Shown: positions 42,926 through 53,067 of the stretch, piece after piece
How positions within the stretch are numbered: the stretch's first letter is position 1
Layout: each line of letters starts with the position of its first letter
Source: Chryseobacterium lactis
GTDB taxonomy: Bacteria; Bacteroidota; Bacteroidia; Flavobacteriales; Weeksellaceae
Assembly: GCF_003815875.1 (NCBI RefSeq)
Contig: NZ_CP033924.1
Location: 3,844,001 to 3,908,000, forward strand
Direction of reading: 5' to 3'
DNA length: 64,000 nt
Program-made: the position numbers and the translations under genes
Notes under the pieces: generated by a model
What the model saw: the letters and a program-made list of their open reading frames with translations, nothing else
The model's database searches: none
Told to the model about the DNA's origin: nothing

Positions 42926-45133
42926 ATGTACAGGTTGTTATTTATGTTTGCTTTCCTGATGGGTTCGTTTTTTGCGCAGGCACAAGATGTTTTAAGCAAA
43001 TTGGAAAAGGAATATAGTCATGCTTCAAACCAAACCACAGAGCAATTGAATCTGGCTCCCAAATATGCTACAGCTTTATTTTTCCATAATTTAAAATTAA
43101 AATCCTATCAGATTTTAGAAACTAACATTTCCATCGCAACAAAACAGAACGATGGCAGGTATGCCACTATTTTATATGCTGTGCAAGCGATGAACTATCG
43201 GCTTGATAATAAACAGGCTGAATCATTCAAAAGCCTGGAAATGGCGAAGCAGTATAGTGTAAAGACGAACAGTAACGAGGCTAAAGGCTACTTTGAATAT
43301 GCCAGGGGCTGGATTTTAACACGTAATAATAAAACAACCGATGCCGTTGCTACTTACCTGAAAGCAATTAATTATTATGAAAATTCCCCAACGACTTCTA
43401 CATTGTATGGGAGATTTGGGAATGTAGCCAAAGAATTATCTACTATTTATTCCAACCTGAATGAATATCAGTTGGAGGAAAAATACAGCAAGCAGTTTTT
43501 GCTGTTGGCATCCAAACAGCACGATCCCAATCTTATCTTCGACGCCTATATGCGGATGGGATACGTGTACGAACAAAAATACACCCAGAATCCTTCGAAT
43601 ATAGATTTTAGAAATAGGGCAGAGCAATATTATCTGCAGGCTATTACGACTTTTAACAAAAATAAGGAGACTATGCTTAACAAGACCAGTCTTTCTTATG
43701 CGGCTATTAATTTAGCTAATTTGTATACCGGTTTTAATAGAGAGAAGGCGATGAAATATGCCGAATTAGCCAATAAAGTGAGTCTGGAAACCGGTGATGC
43801 CATACATATTGCATCATCATTTGGAATTTTAGCTGAGCTGGCCGCACAAAATAAAGATTACGATTTGGCTAAGTCTTACTTTCTCAAAGCGTCCATGGAA
43901 ATTGGGAAAAGCCCTGTCAGAGATCATAATATAGAATTATCCATTCTCGAATCATTATCCCAAATTAGCGAAGAGCAAGGCAATTATAAAGAAGCCCTGA
44001 CGTATTATAAAAGCTATGTTGATAAATACAAAAGCGTTTACGATCAGGAAAAACTTGACATTACCAAGAAATTAGAATCACAGTTTGAGAAAGAACGACA
44101 AGAACAAAAATACATCAAGCTGCAGCTCGAAAGTGATAAAAAAGCACAACAAATTAAGCTGATCAACATTCTTCGTGCACAACGTGAACAGGTTTACAAC
44201 AACTTAAAACTGGTCGAAGAAAACCAACGTGAACGACTCAAGTTTTCAGAACTTGAATCGGAGAAAAAAGAACAGCAGCTTCGCTTGGCAAAGCTGGAAA
44301 CCGAGCAAAAAAACAATGATATTAATAGCTATAAAAAGCTGTTGGCATTCAAGGAAAAGATCAATACCTATTATATTATTTTTATTGTCATTTTTATTGT
44401 TTTAATCATCTTATTGTTATACGCCTTTAAACAGCGTGCAAAGTCGATGAAGCAAAGGGATGAACTGCATGTTCTGGCCATTGATAAAGAGAAGCAGAAT
44501 TCAAAAATATCTACCCTTACTGCATTGCTTGAAGGGCAGGAGCAGGAGCGTGGCCGCCTTGCCCGCGACCTCCATGACGGATTGGGAGGTTTGCTTTCGG
44601 GAACTAAACTTCAGCTGTCTATTTTAGATCCTCATCAATCTGAAAATATTGAAGAAGGCATTTCAAAATCGATTGGCCAGATTGATGGTGCTGTAGAAGA
44701 ATTGAGACGTGTAGCACATAATTTAATGCCTGATTTATTAATAAAATACGGTTTGGAAGCAGCCATCCGGGAGTTTGCCACCCGCATTTCCAATAGCGGA
44801 CTGGAGATCCACACCGAATTTATCAATTACAGCCATTCTTTATCACAGGAAAAACAATTGATCATATACAGAATTATTCAGGAACTGGTCAACAACACCA
44901 TAAAACACGCGGATGCTTCTGAGGTGATTATCCAGCTGAGCGAAGAAGAAAATGCAGTAAATCTTACGGTAGAAGACGACGGTAAAGGTTTTGACCATAC
45001 CAACTTAGAAGTAAGAAAAACTGCAGGTTTTCATAATATAGAATCAAGAGTCCAGTTTTTAAAAGGAACGATGAACATCACCTCCGAATTAAATGTTGGG
45101 ACCAGTATAGAACTTCAAATTCCTATCCATTAA
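42926..45133 (+). CDS. TPR-containing sensor histidine kinase (NarL-type)
   Basis: 735 residues: signal peptide (MYRLLFMFAFLMGSFFAQA), TPR-like helical sensor domain (about 20-390), coiled-coil stalk (about 390-465, rich in Glu/Lys/Gln), one TM helix (YYIIFIVIFIVLIILLLYAF, about 475-495), HisKA_3 dimerisation helix with the phospho-His (His550 in ARDLHDGLGG) and HATPase_c with IIQELVNNTIKHADAS (N box) and VEDDGKGFD (G box). The in-frame TTG three bases earlier is not needed. The response regulator follows after 2 bp. The periplasmic TPR domain suggests a protein or peptide signal. Confidence 0.95.
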   Translation: MYRLLFMFAFLMGSFFAQAQDVLSKLEKEYSHASNQTTEQLNLAPKYATALFFHNLKLKSYQILETNISIATKQNDGRYATILYAVQAMNYRLDNKQAESFKSLEMAKQYSVKTNSNEAKGYFEYARGWILTRNNKTTDAVATYLKAINYYENSPTTSTLYGRFGNVAKELSTIYSNLNEYQLEEKYSKQFLLLASKQHDPNLIFDAYMRMGYVYEQKYTQNPSNIDFRNRAEQYYLQAITTFNKNKETMLNKTSLSYAAINLANLYTGFNREKAMKYAELANKVSLETGDAIHIASSFGILAELAAQNKDYDLAKSYFLKASMEIGKSPVRDHNIELSILESLSQISEEQGNYKEALTYYKSYVDKYKSVYDQEKLDITKKLESQFEKERQEQKYIKLQLESDKKAQQIKLINILRAQREQVYNNLKLVEENQRERLKFSELESEKKEQQLRLAKLETEQKNNDINSYKKLLAFKEKINTYYIIFIVIFIVLIILLLYAFKQRAKSMKQRDELHVLAIDKEKQNSKISTLTALLEGQEQERGRLARDLHDGLGGLLSGTKLQLSILDPHQSENIEEGISKSIGQIDGAVEELRRVAHNLMPDLLIKYGLEAAIREFATRISNSGLEIHTEFINYSHSLSQEKQLIIYRIIQELVNNTIKHADASEVIIQLSEEENAVNLTVEDDGKGFDHTNLEVRKTAGFHNIESRVQFLKGTMNITSELNVGTSIELQIPIH

Positions 45134-45135
45134 AA

Positions 45136-45765
45136 ATGATAAAAGTAGCCATAACAGACGATCATCCGCTTCTATTAGAAGGACTGAAGAATATTTTAGG
45201 AAACAGCGATACCATAGATGTGGTAGATTGTTTTAAAGATGTTCCAGAAATGAATGCAGGTCTGGCAAAACAAGATATTGATATATTATTGCTTGATATC
45301 AATCTGGCAGATACCAACAGCATCGAAATCATAAAACCTTTAAAGAAAAAGTACGGAAATCTCCAGATTATTATGCTGAGTGTTCACAATGAACTGCCTG
45401 TTATAAATAGTACGCTGGCTGAAGGTGCTTTAGGATATATTCAGAAAAATGCTTCCGTTTCTGAGATACTGGAAGGTATTAAGACGGTCTACGCTGGTCA
45501 ACGGTTTGTATGTTCACAGACCAGATCGGTTTTGGAGAAAAAATCAGCAGATGGATTAAAGCATGTTCCAAAATTAACTCGAAGGGAAAAAGAAATTTTA
45601 GCCGAAGCAGCGAAAGGGCTTACCACTAATCAAATGGCGGAAAAGCTTTTTATCAGCCCACATACCGTAGAAAGTCACCGGAAAAATCTGATTGAAAAAT
45701 TTCAGACTTCCAATCTTAGTTCAGCCATTAAACTGGCTATAGAATATGGATTAATCATAGAATAG
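45136..45765 (+). CDS. NarL/FixJ-type response regulator
   Basis: 209 residues: receiver domain with acidic pair Asp8/Asp9, phospho-acceptor Asp54 in ILLLDINL, the switch Ser in IIMLSVH and Lys in YIQKNAS; LuxR-type helix-turn-helix at about 150-205 (LTRREKEILAEAAKGLTTNQMAEKLFISPHTVESHRKNL). It is the cognate partner of the kinase just upstream (2-bp gap). Target genes are not visible; the neighbouring secreted proteins are candidates only by position. Confidence 0.96.
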   Translation: MIKVAITDDHPLLLEGLKNILGNSDTIDVVDCFKDVPEMNAGLAKQDIDILLLDINLADTNSIEIIKPLKKKYGNLQIIMLSVHNELPVINSTLAEGALGYIQKNASVSEILEGIKTVYAGQRFVCSQTRSVLEKKSADGLKHVPKLTRREKEILAEAAKGLTTNQMAEKLFISPHTVESHRKNLIEKFQTSNLSSAIKLAIEYGLIIE

Positions 45766-45804
45766 AGTATTTATGAAATCTTCGAATTTGAAAAAGGCCA
45801 AAGA

Positions 45805-45932
45805 ATTTAAACCATTAAGAAAAATGAAGATTTTAAAGGTAAGTTAAGCTGCATCAAAGATGAATTTAAGATAATAGCCTTATCTGTTCCTTTAACTTTT
45901 CTTATCTTCTTAAAAATCTTAATGGTTTAAAA
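45805..45932. repeat. AACCATTAAGA-family palindromic element, largest copy
   Basis: AATTTAAACCATTAAGAAAA at the left and TCTTAATGGTTTAAAATAAT at the right are inverted. The interior AGGTAAGTTAAG.../...CCTTTAACTTTTCTT also pairs. The left half matches the element at 17619. It lies after the response regulator gene, before its terminator. Confidence 0.75.
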
Positions 45933-45959
45933 TAATTTCGAGATTACCTTTATCCAGCA

Positions 45960-45996
45960 AAAAGGTCTGCTTACATCGTAAAAGCAGACCTTTTTT
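45960..45996. terminator. bidirectional terminator
   Basis: AAAAGGTCTGCTT / AAGCAGACCTTTT stem with TTTTTT on the plus side and an A-rich start on the other, between converging genes. Confidence 0.9.
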
Positions 45997-46026
45997 ATAT
46001 AAAATTAAAAATTAGGTGTTTTTTAT

Positions 46027-46593
46027 TTAATCTCTGAATCTCAACGTACCTCGAAACAGGTTTTTCTTTCCTGTTAAATCATATTCGTCGTTATATACAG
46101 GCTCATACATCAACAGGTACACTCGTCCGTCAAAATCCTTTAAATTGATTGGCTGATCCACCATGATATCATAGAATCTTGTAATAGTACGGGTAGCAGT
46201 CCATTGTTTTGAGTTACCTTTTGGGGTTTTATCAAATCTATGATCTTTAGCGTCGGTATAATACCAGTACGAAGGCGCCGAATCCATCAGAAACATTTCT
46301 TTGTCCTTGTTGTACAATTCTTCCGCCATACCTGTACTCTGAAACCATGGGACTTCAGTGTTGAAAAGACCCAAAGCTCCGGCATAAATATCTTTATTTG
46401 TAGTGGCTCCCACTAGAAAACCTTCAAGATTTGCAGAGGTTATTTCAAACAGGAAGGGAGCTTTTTTAAGGTCATAAACATCGTTTACCGGCTCAATTAC
46501 TTTTCCGTCTTGTTTAATAACTACTTTTAACGATTGTGCAAAAGTAATCAGACTTAGTAAAGAAAACAGGAGGGTTAAACTTATTTTTTTCAT
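46027..46593 (-). CDS. secreted hypothetical protein
   Basis: 188 residues; signal peptide (MKKISLTLLFSLLSLITFAQ). The mature protein is beta-rich with many aromatics (PSYWYYTDAKDHRFD; GRVYLLMYEPVYNDEYDL). No family is recognised. A consensus -7 box TATCTTTG lies on the minus strand at 46617-46624, about 25 bp before the start, so it has its own promoter. Confidence 0.7.
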   Translation of the reverse strand: MKKISLTLLFSLLSLITFAQSLKVVIKQDGKVIEPVNDVYDLKKAPFLFEITSANLEGFLVGATTNKDIYAGALGLFNTEVPWFQSTGMAEELYNKDKEMFLMDSAPSYWYYTDAKDHRFDKTPKGNSKQWTATRTITRFYDIMVDQPINLKDFDGRVYLLMYEPVYNDEYDLTGKKNLFRGTLRFRD

Positions 46594-46616
46594 TGTATAT
46601 CTTTAAATAACTGCTG

Positions 46617-46624
46617 CAAAGATA
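46617..46624 (-). promoter_or_regulatory. -7 element TATCTTTG for the 46027-46593 gene
   Basis: Exact TAnnTTTG match on the minus strand at the right distance from the ATG. Confidence 0.6.
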
Positions 46625-46725
46625 TCAGACTTTACCACTCCAAACACTGGCTGGTTTCAGGGGTTTTTATCTTACTACTTTTCCTAATGGGGCCAATTAC
46701 TATAGGGGTTATAATATTTTTTTGT

Positions 46726-47799
46726 TCAAATCAAATCAGCCTTCAACTTAATTTTTATAAATGCTGTCTTTTGCTTTTTACCATTTGAAGAAGCTGAATT
46801 AAGAGGGTAAACTTCTGCGTAAAAGGTATCATTATCAGTCCAGAATGCTTTTTTATCATCGGCGATTTTAAAATTGGTGAAATTCACGTAGAGAAGATTT
46901 TCCTGTTTTCTGGTTTGGGGTAAATATTTAGTAATAACAAAATTACTTCCCGCATCATTATTGGATGAGATGTATGTTACCCAGCTCTTAGTAGGAAGAA
47001 TTTGTGGATAGCCCTGTGTACCCAATTCAAACATGACTGCATTTTTTATATTGTAAAAAGAATAAAACAAATCTACGGTTTCGTTAGTGTTTTCTTTGAA
47101 AACTTCCAGGTTTAAGAAAGATGAGCGCCCTACATATTCATTAGCAAGCGGTCCCGTTTCTGTAGATATATTTTCATGTTGGGTGATGATCCCTTTTCTA
47201 TTATTTTCTGTGTATACCCAGTTATCATCCTGCAGCTTTATATTCGGATTTTTTACCAATGCTTCACCAATACGATTTTTTGAGTTTGCCTTAAATTCTT
47301 GTTCTGAAATCTCAGCAATGGTACCAAATTTCTTAAAAGATTTTTCCTTAAAATCGGATGATTCTTTAAAGGTGCTGCTTCTGATCTCATAAAGATCTAC
47401 GCCTTTTAATGTCAGGTCAAATGCAGCGGTGAATTCTGATTTTAAAACAAAAGCTTCAATACTGTTCGAAATATTATTATTGATGCTGTAATGAATAGAG
47501 TAGAAGTCCTCAAACTCTTCAAATCCATAATAATTATCGAATTTATTATAAGCCATTTTTAAATGAGCGGCATCTTTATTCGGAGCCACAAAAAACTGTA
47601 TAGAATCCCGCTTGGTAAATAACTCAAAGGGTACATCCTGCACATTATCTACGCCTTTTATTTTTTTGAAATCGGCTAATGTTATGGTTTTCTGTGTAAC
47701 TTCAGTTGTCGGTTTGCCGGTTTCTGATGTTTTTTCTTTCGGATTGCATCCTACAAAAATAATCATGGATGATATAAAGAAGTGAGATAGGGGTTTCAT
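46726..47799 (-). CDS. lipoprotein of unknown function
   Basis: 357 residues from the ATG at 47799; a longer frame open to 47847 would put 16 non-signal residues first, so I prefer the inner start, which gives a proper lipoprotein signal (KPLSHFFISSMIIFVGC, Cys18). The mature protein is long and beta-rich without known motifs; the region KTISFFVAPNKD-like 'IQFFVAPNKDAAHLKMAYNKF' is not diagnostic. It stands between two other lipoprotein genes of unknown role. Confidence 0.7.
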   Translation of the reverse strand: MKPLSHFFISSMIIFVGCNPKEKTSETGKPTTEVTQKTITLADFKKIKGVDNVQDVPFELFTKRDSIQFFVAPNKDAAHLKMAYNKFDNYYGFEEFEDFYSIHYSINNNISNSIEAFVLKSEFTAAFDLTLKGVDLYEIRSSTFKESSDFKEKSFKKFGTIAEISEQEFKANSKNRIGEALVKNPNIKLQDDNWVYTENNRKGIITQHENISTETGPLANEYVGRSSFLNLEVFKENTNETVDLFYSFYNIKNAVMFELGTQGYPQILPTKSWVTYISSNNDAGSNFVITKYLPQTRKQENLLYVNFTNFKIADDKKAFWTDNDTFYAEVYPLNSASSNGKKQKTAFIKIKLKADLI

Positions 47800-47956
47800 T
47801 TTACTATTTTTGTCAAAGGTATCCGTATTCACAGCATTGACCAACAAAACGGTGTAAAATAGGGGATAAATGGCTGAAATCAGGGATATATTAAACAGCC
47901 CGTTTTATACAATTTTACAAAAGATAAATTAAGTATAGAAAATTATTTAAAATTAA

Positions 47957-48517
47957 ATGAAAAATATAATAACCAGCCTTTCAGTGGCAATAGTTTTATT
48001 TGTTTCCTGTTCACCCTCTACAGAGAAAAAAGAGAAAAAAGTAGATTCTACGGAGATAAAAGAAAATTCTGTTTCTACACCAGCTCCGGTGAAGGATACT
48101 ACATCAAAATCAGAAGTTCCGGGTGATCTTTCGTCGTTGGTTCCTGTTGATTTATTGGATAGCAAAAGTACAAATGTATACGAAAAATATGGGTTAGAGT
48201 TCTCTGGAAACTGCTATTCATGCGATTTGGCAAGCTTATCCGTAACAAAGAAAAAAATAATATGGACCAATGTTTGTGATGAAAAAGATACTTTTGAAAT
48301 AAATGATTTCTCTTTTACAAACGAAGGAAATAAAACTATTTTAAAAACGCCGGAAGGAACTTATATTGTAACGAAAATAGACAAAGCTCCTGTGTATGAA
48401 GTGGTCTTAGAAGGCCAAAAGCTGGAGATGAAAAACAAAAGAATATCAAGATATTTTACCACCAAAAAAGCCTTATCTCTTTTCAAAGAGCATGATTGTG
48501 GTGATTTTGAGGGATAA
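47957..48517 (+). CDS. lipoprotein of unknown function with Cys-rich centre
   Basis: 186 residues; lipobox FVSC (Cys18) followed by a Lys/Glu/Ser-rich linker of about 45 residues, then a compact domain with SGNCYSCDLASL and TNVCDEKD. Four Cys and a further Cys at the C-terminus could be disulfide-bonded. It has no recognised family. Monocistronic, followed by the hairpin at 48604. Confidence 0.65.
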   Translation: MKNIITSLSVAIVLFVSCSPSTEKKEKKVDSTEIKENSVSTPAPVKDTTSKSEVPGDLSSLVPVDLLDSKSTNVYEKYGLEFSGNCYSCDLASLSVTKKKIIWTNVCDEKDTFEINDFSFTNEGNKTILKTPEGTYIVTKIDKAPVYEVVLEGQKLEMKNKRISRYFTTKKALSLFKEHDCGDFEG

Positions 48518-48603
48518 AACTTTTCCACGAAGACACACCATGTAATTAGTTCAAATGAGGTGCTTTTCCGCATAGTAAATTATAAGGTTAATATCCAAAA
48601 CGA

Positions 48604-48636
48604 AAAAAGTTCTCTACAATGTGTAGAGAACTTTTC
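48604..48636. terminator. bidirectional terminator
   Basis: AAAAGTTCTCTACA / TGTAGAGAACTTTT stem with a 3-nt loop, between converging genes; T-rich flanks on both sides. Confidence 0.85.
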
Positions 48637-48692
48637 CGTTTTAACTTTATTTTGAAAAAATCAAAGATACTAATATCTTTAATTTTGAGTTA

Positions 48693-50264
48693 TCAGTTTT
48701 TAATAAACTTAGAACTATGGGTGTCTTTTGTATTTTTTACCTGGATAATGTAGTTTCCGTGTATCAATTCAGAAACATCAATACCTTTTTTCCCATCTAC
48801 ATTATCTTTTGATAATACCAGTTTCCCGTTAGTATCATAGATCATTACTTTTCCTTCGGTATTGAATTTTAAAATATCCTTTACAGGATTAGGATAGAAT
48901 GATACATCCTGTTGAGTAGGAGCAGCTTCTTTAGTAGATAAGTTGCTGGAAGTATTTTTAAACTTTACAATAGCCGTTTTGATAAATGAGTTGGTTGCGG
49001 CGTTTTTAAGATTTGCACTTACATAGATTTCTGTCATATCAGAATTGGTTCCTGCATCTACAAAGGTCTCAAAAGCTGTAGGGTCAATATCATGTACGAC
49101 ATAGCCATTTGTTCCAAATGAGCTGTCTAATGTTCCATCGGTATTAAAACGCGCTAAAAATAATTCTTTATCCTGAGTGGTCGTAGAATTGATGATATAA
49201 GTTGTGTTCCCCGCCAGCAAGATTTTACCATCCGGCTGTATGAACATTTTTCTAAAAGTAATTTTATAGTTGGTGATAGATGAAAAAGCGGCAGAAACAT
49301 CCAAATACCCCGTAAAATTAGTATTGCCAAAAGAGTAGTCTAAATTGCCATACTTATCCGTTTTATAGATTCGGTAGTAGTACAATGACGATCCATTATT
49401 ATAAGAATTGTCTACAGCAATCGTATAAAGGTTATCCTGTGCATCCAGCTGATAATCTACACCAGCGTTGCTGCCACTATCTGAACCCTTAGAAGCATAA
49501 AAATTAAAATTGTTATCCTGACCGCCCTGAGAAGAATACTTTGCTACAAATGCCATTGAACCCTGTCTATGGCTAACACCTGAATTATTATTAATTTTAT
49601 ATAAACCACCACCAACAAAGTAGCTTCCATCAGAAGCTTTAAGGACTTTTGCGGCGCCTGTACCCATATGAACTCCCGTACTACCGGTTACTGCAGGGAT
49701 GTACACCGGTGAAATGGAAAAGCCTGAAGTACCTGTTTCATTTTTTAAAACCACAACACCACGACCTCCCATATAATATCCGTCACTTGCCAGAATAAAA
49801 AAAGAATTACTGTCGTTGTTATTAGAAAGGTGAATACCCGGCTTCTCCAGACATGGGGAACACCCTGAATTGTTAAAGTCAATACCATTATTTGCTGAAG
49901 TGCCAAAAGTGGTATCTGTAGTGCCGTCTGAATTTAGTCTTTTTACTCTGGTAGTATACAAGCTGTTGGCTTCCTGCGTTAGCAACTTTCCATTAGAGTA
50001 TAGAAATATACTGCTATAAGGGTTTGGATTTGAAAAAACACCCATTGTACCAAAAGTAGGATCTAAGGTACCGGTATTCGTTAGTTTTTTTACTTGGTTA
50101 TTAACCATTAAAAAAACTTTGCCATCATTTGTGACCTGGATATTAGGGGCACCACTCGGTGCATCATAACGTACTCCGTTATTGCCAAAAGTTAGATCTA
50201 CCTGCCCACTTTGTCCATAGAATGAGCCAGCTGAAAAAAATGCTAGAAATAGTAAATGTCTCAT
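48693..50264 (-). CDS. delta-60 repeat T9SS cargo protein
   Basis: 523 residues; signal peptide (MRHLLFLAFFSAGSFYGQ). The body has delta-60 repeats, beta-propeller blades of the type NSDGTTDTTFG, NTDGTLDSSFG and NTGTLDPTFG, each with D-G-LD-FG. The last about 80 residues are a type A T9SS sorting domain (SFYPNPVKDILKFN ... HGNYIIQVKN ... SSKFIKN). It is therefore a secreted or surface propeller of unknown ligand. A TATTTTTG -7 box lies at 50306-50313 on the minus strand. Confidence 0.9.
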   Translation of the reverse strand: MRHLLFLAFFSAGSFYGQSGQVDLTFGNNGVRYDAPSGAPNIQVTNDGKVFLMVNNQVKKLTNTGTLDPTFGTMGVFSNPNPYSSIFLYSNGKLLTQEANSLYTTRVKRLNSDGTTDTTFGTSANNGIDFNNSGCSPCLEKPGIHLSNNNDSNSFFILASDGYYMGGRGVVVLKNETGTSGFSISPVYIPAVTGSTGVHMGTGAAKVLKASDGSYFVGGGLYKINNNSGVSHRQGSMAFVAKYSSQGGQDNNFNFYASKGSDSGSNAGVDYQLDAQDNLYTIAVDNSYNNGSSLYYYRIYKTDKYGNLDYSFGNTNFTGYLDVSAAFSSITNYKITFRKMFIQPDGKILLAGNTTYIINSTTTQDKELFLARFNTDGTLDSSFGTNGYVVHDIDPTAFETFVDAGTNSDMTEIYVSANLKNAATNSFIKTAIVKFKNTSSNLSTKEAAPTQQDVSFYPNPVKDILKFNTEGKVMIYDTNGKLVLSKDNVDGKKGIDVSELIHGNYIIQVKNTKDTHSSKFIKN

Positions 50265-50305
50265 GAATATTATAAAATTTTAGTTTTCGGGTTATTAGTT
50301 GGACG

Positions 50306-50313
50306 CAAAAATA
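50306..50313 (-). promoter_or_regulatory. -7 element TATTTTTG for the delta-60 protein
   Basis: Matches TAnnTTTG on the minus strand about 42 bp before the ATG. No -33 TTTG is visible. Confidence 0.5.
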
Positions 50314-50409
50314 TGAATTTTTTTGAGTAAAATGGTGAATGTAAAACAAGTATTTGCAAGAAGAGACTAAAATGTTTTTTTAGCTTTTTCAGGACGAGAA
50401 AAATGCATA

Positions 50410-50440
50410 AAAAAACCTCAAATCACTTTGAGGTTTTTTT
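50410..50440 (-). terminator. terminator of thrS-infC
   Basis: ACCTCAAA / TTTGAGGT stem with TTTTTTT on the plus and AAAAA-containing flank on the other; 20 bp past the infC stop on the minus strand. Confidence 0.85.
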
Positions 50441-50459
50441 ATATTAAATAACGATTGAA

Positions 50460-51020
50460 TTATTTTGCTGGTTTTTTAGGACTCATCATCATAATCATTC
50501 TCTTTCCTTCAAGCTTAGGAAGCTGATCTACTTTACCAACGTGCTCTAATTCCTGAGCCAGTTTTAAAAGCAAGATTTCTCCCTGATCCTTAAAGATGAT
50601 CGAACGTCCTTTAAAAAATACGTAGGTTTTCAATTTAGAACCTTCTTCAAGAAACTTTTCAGCATGCTTTTTCTTAAATTCATAGTCATGGTCGTCTGTC
50701 TGAGGTCCGAAACGGATCTCTTTTACTACCACTTTTACTTGCTTTGCCTTAAGTTCTTTCTGCTTTTTCTTTTGCTCATACAAGAATTTTTTATATTCTA
50801 ATATTCTTGCAATAAAAGGTTCTGCTTTATCAGAAATTACTACTAAATCCAATTCCTGATCCGCAGCAATTTGTCTTGCTTTGTCAATTGGATAAATTCC
50901 TGGCTCTACGTTATCGCCCACCAAACGAAGCTCTCTCACACGAATTTTATCGTTGATCAAGTGTAAGTCCTCTTGTACCGGACGTCTTTGTGGGCCCCTG
51001 TTGTTAAATCTTTGTGCTAT
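50460..51020 (-). CDS. infC: translation initiation factor IF-3, probable AUA start
   Basis: 186 residues if started at the ATA codon at 51020-51018. It binds the 30S subunit and checks start codons. IF3 N-domain: [17 protein letters not shown]; helical linker with [23 protein letters not shown]-domain ending in [13 protein letters not shown]. Conventional calling would start at TTG 50960, giving MINDKIRV..., but the frame stays open 20 codons further ([20 protein letters not shown]), matching the [11 protein letters not shown] head seen in related IF3. No ATG, GTG or other TTG precedes; the ATA is the best placed non-canonical start, as E. coli infC uses AUU. Confidence 0.93.
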   Translation of the reverse strand: MAQRFNNRGPQRRPVQEDLHLINDKIRVRELRLVGDNVEPGIYPIDKARQIAADQELDLVVISDKAEPFIARILEYKKFLYEQKKKQKELKAKQVKVVVKEIRFGPQTDDHDYEFKKKHAEKFLEEGSKLKTYVFFKGRSIIFKDQGEILLLKLAQELEHVGKVDQLPKLEGKRMIMMMSPKKPAK

Positions 51021-51115
51021 TGTATTATAATTTTATTGGTTAACTTTCTATTTTTATTGATACTTCAGAGATTTTTAAATAAATAACCTCTGAATATTTC
51101 AATGTTTTATTTTTC

Positions 51116-53035
51116 TTAAATGGCTGCTTCCTTTTTAAAGTAAGCCACGAAATCTTCCAGTTTCATCACTCCAAGATCTCCTTCTCCACGTCTTCTTACA
51201 GAAATCGTGCCTTCTTTCTCTTCATTTTCCCCTACCACAAGCATGAAAGGAATCTTTTTCAATTCAGCATCACGGATCTTTTTACCCGTTTTCTCATTTC
51301 TGTCATCAATCTGACCGCTAATATCGTGATTTTCCAAAAATTGTGAAACTTTTTTTGAATAATCTACATATTTTTCACTGATCGGTAGAATAATAAACTG
51401 ATCAGGGCTTAACCATAGAGGGAAATCTCCTGCAGTATTTTCTAGCAAGATTGCTATAAAACGCTCCATAGAACCAAATGGCGCTCTGTGGATCATAACC
51501 GGTCTGTGCTTCTCATTATCATTTCCGATATAATGAAGATCAAATCTTTCCGGTAGGTTATAGTCTACCTGAATCGTTCCCAGCTGCCATTTTCTTCCCA
51601 ACGCATCCTTCACCATGAAGTCTAATTTAGGACCATAGAATGCAGCTTCGCCGTATTCAATAACCGTTTTTAAACCTTTCTTCTCTGCTGCATTGATGAT
51701 GGCGCTTTCAGCTTTCTCCCAGTTCTCATCAGATCCGATATATTTTTCTCTGTTTTCAGGATCTCTTAATGAAACCTGAGTTACAAAATCTTCAAACCCT
51801 AAAGATTTGAAAACATAAAGCGTTAAATCAATTACTTTTTCAAATTCTTCAGAAAGCTGATCCGGAGTACAGAAAAGGTGAGCATCATCCTGAGTAAATC
51901 CACGAACTCTCGTTAAACCGTGAAGTTCTCCACTTTGCTCATATCTGTAAACAGTACCGAATTCTGCATATCTTTTAGGCAAATCTCTGTAGCTCCATTG
52001 TGAAGTCTTGTAAATTTCACAGTGGTGAGGACAGTTCATAGGCTTCAACAAAAACTCTTCTCCTTCGTTCGGCGTTTTGATCGGCTGGAAGCTGTCTGCT
52101 CCGTATTTATCCCAGTGTCCGGAAGTTACATACAATTCCTTTGACCCGATATGCGGAGACATTACAAATTCATACCCTCCTTTTTTCTGAGCATCAGAAA
52201 GGAAATTTTCCAGTTTTCTTCTTAAAGCAGTACCTTTTGGCAACCATAGTGGTAACCCGGCACCTACTTTTTCAGAGAATGCAAAAATTCCAAGTTCTTT
52301 ACCTAATTTTCTGTGATCTCTTCTTTTAGCTTCTTCTAATCTTTCAAGGTATTCAGTTAAATCTTTCTGCTTAGGGAAAGAAATACCATAAACTCTTGTC
52401 AACTGAGGATTCTTTTCGTTTCCTCGCCAGTAAGCTCCGGCTGCATTTAAAATTTTAACCGCTTTTACAATTCCAGTGTTTGGAATGTGCCCACCACGAC
52501 ATAAGTCTGTAAAGTCATCGTGAGTGACAAAAGTGATTTCCCCGTCATTCAGATTGGAGATCAATTCTACCTTATAAGGGTTATCTGCATATGTTTTTAA
52601 AGCTTCTTCTTTTGAAACAGGGTATAGAGAGAATGTTGATCCTTTTTTTGCATTTTCAAGAATCTTCTTTTCAATCTTCTCAAAATCCTTTTCAGATAAA
52701 CTTTCGCCACCGAAATCTACATCATAATAGAATCCGCTTTCAATTGCCGGACCGATGGTCAACTTAGCATTAGGATAAAAGTCAAGGATCGCCTGCGCCA
52801 AAAGGTGGGCGGAAGAGTGCCAGAAAGCCTTCTTTCCAAGATCATCATTCCAGGTCAAAAGCTGTACCGTAGAATCCGTGGTTATAGGGGTGGTCGTCTC
52901 TACTTGTGTACCGTTTACAATTGCGGAAATGGTATTTCTAGCCAATCCCTCGCTTATCGATTTTGCCACATCTAGAGGAGTAACTGCTCCTTCGAATTCT
53001 TTGACACTATTGTCTGGAAGTGTAATTTTTATCAT
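51116..53035 (-). CDS. thrS: threonyl-tRNA synthetase
   Basis: 639 residues: TGS domain (about 1-60), second additional domain with the [10 protein letters not shown] editing histidine motif, class II core from about 245 with motif 2 around the [15 protein letters not shown] and [28 protein letters not shown] regions, motif 3 [17 protein letters not shown], and the anticodon-binding C-domain from about 540. The zinc Cys is in KPMNCPHHC. The length and all parts are normal. infC follows 95 bp downstream on the same strand; a single short-leader promoter at 53060 serves both. Confidence 0.97.
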   Translation of the reverse strand: MIKITLPDNSVKEFEGAVTPLDVAKSISEGLARNTISAIVNGTQVETTTPITTDSTVQLLTWNDDLGKKAFWHSSAHLLAQAILDFYPNAKLTIGPAIESGFYYDVDFGGESLSEKDFEKIEKKILENAKKGSTFSLYPVSKEEALKTYADNPYKVELISNLNDGEITFVTHDDFTDLCRGGHIPNTGIVKAVKILNAAGAYWRGNEKNPQLTRVYGISFPKQKDLTEYLERLEEAKRRDHRKLGKELGIFAFSEKVGAGLPLWLPKGTALRRKLENFLSDAQKKGGYEFVMSPHIGSKELYVTSGHWDKYGADSFQPIKTPNEGEEFLLKPMNCPHHCEIYKTSQWSYRDLPKRYAEFGTVYRYEQSGELHGLTRVRGFTQDDAHLFCTPDQLSEEFEKVIDLTLYVFKSLGFEDFVTQVSLRDPENREKYIGSDENWEKAESAIINAAEKKGLKTVIEYGEAAFYGPKLDFMVKDALGRKWQLGTIQVDYNLPERFDLHYIGNDNEKHRPVMIHRAPFGSMERFIAILLENTAGDFPLWLSPDQFIILPISEKYVDYSKKVSQFLENHDISGQIDDRNEKTGKKIRDAELKKIPFMLVVGENEEKEGTISVRRRGEGDLGVMKLEDFVAYFKKEAAI

Positions 53036-53059
53036 TGTTTACTAAGAAATTTTAAGATG

Positions 53060-53067
53060 CAAAAATA
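53060..53067 (-). promoter_or_regulatory. -7 element TATTTTTG for thrS
   Basis: TAnnTTTG match on the minus strand giving a leader of only about 20 nt, too short for a T-box or an attenuator. Confidence 0.6.
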
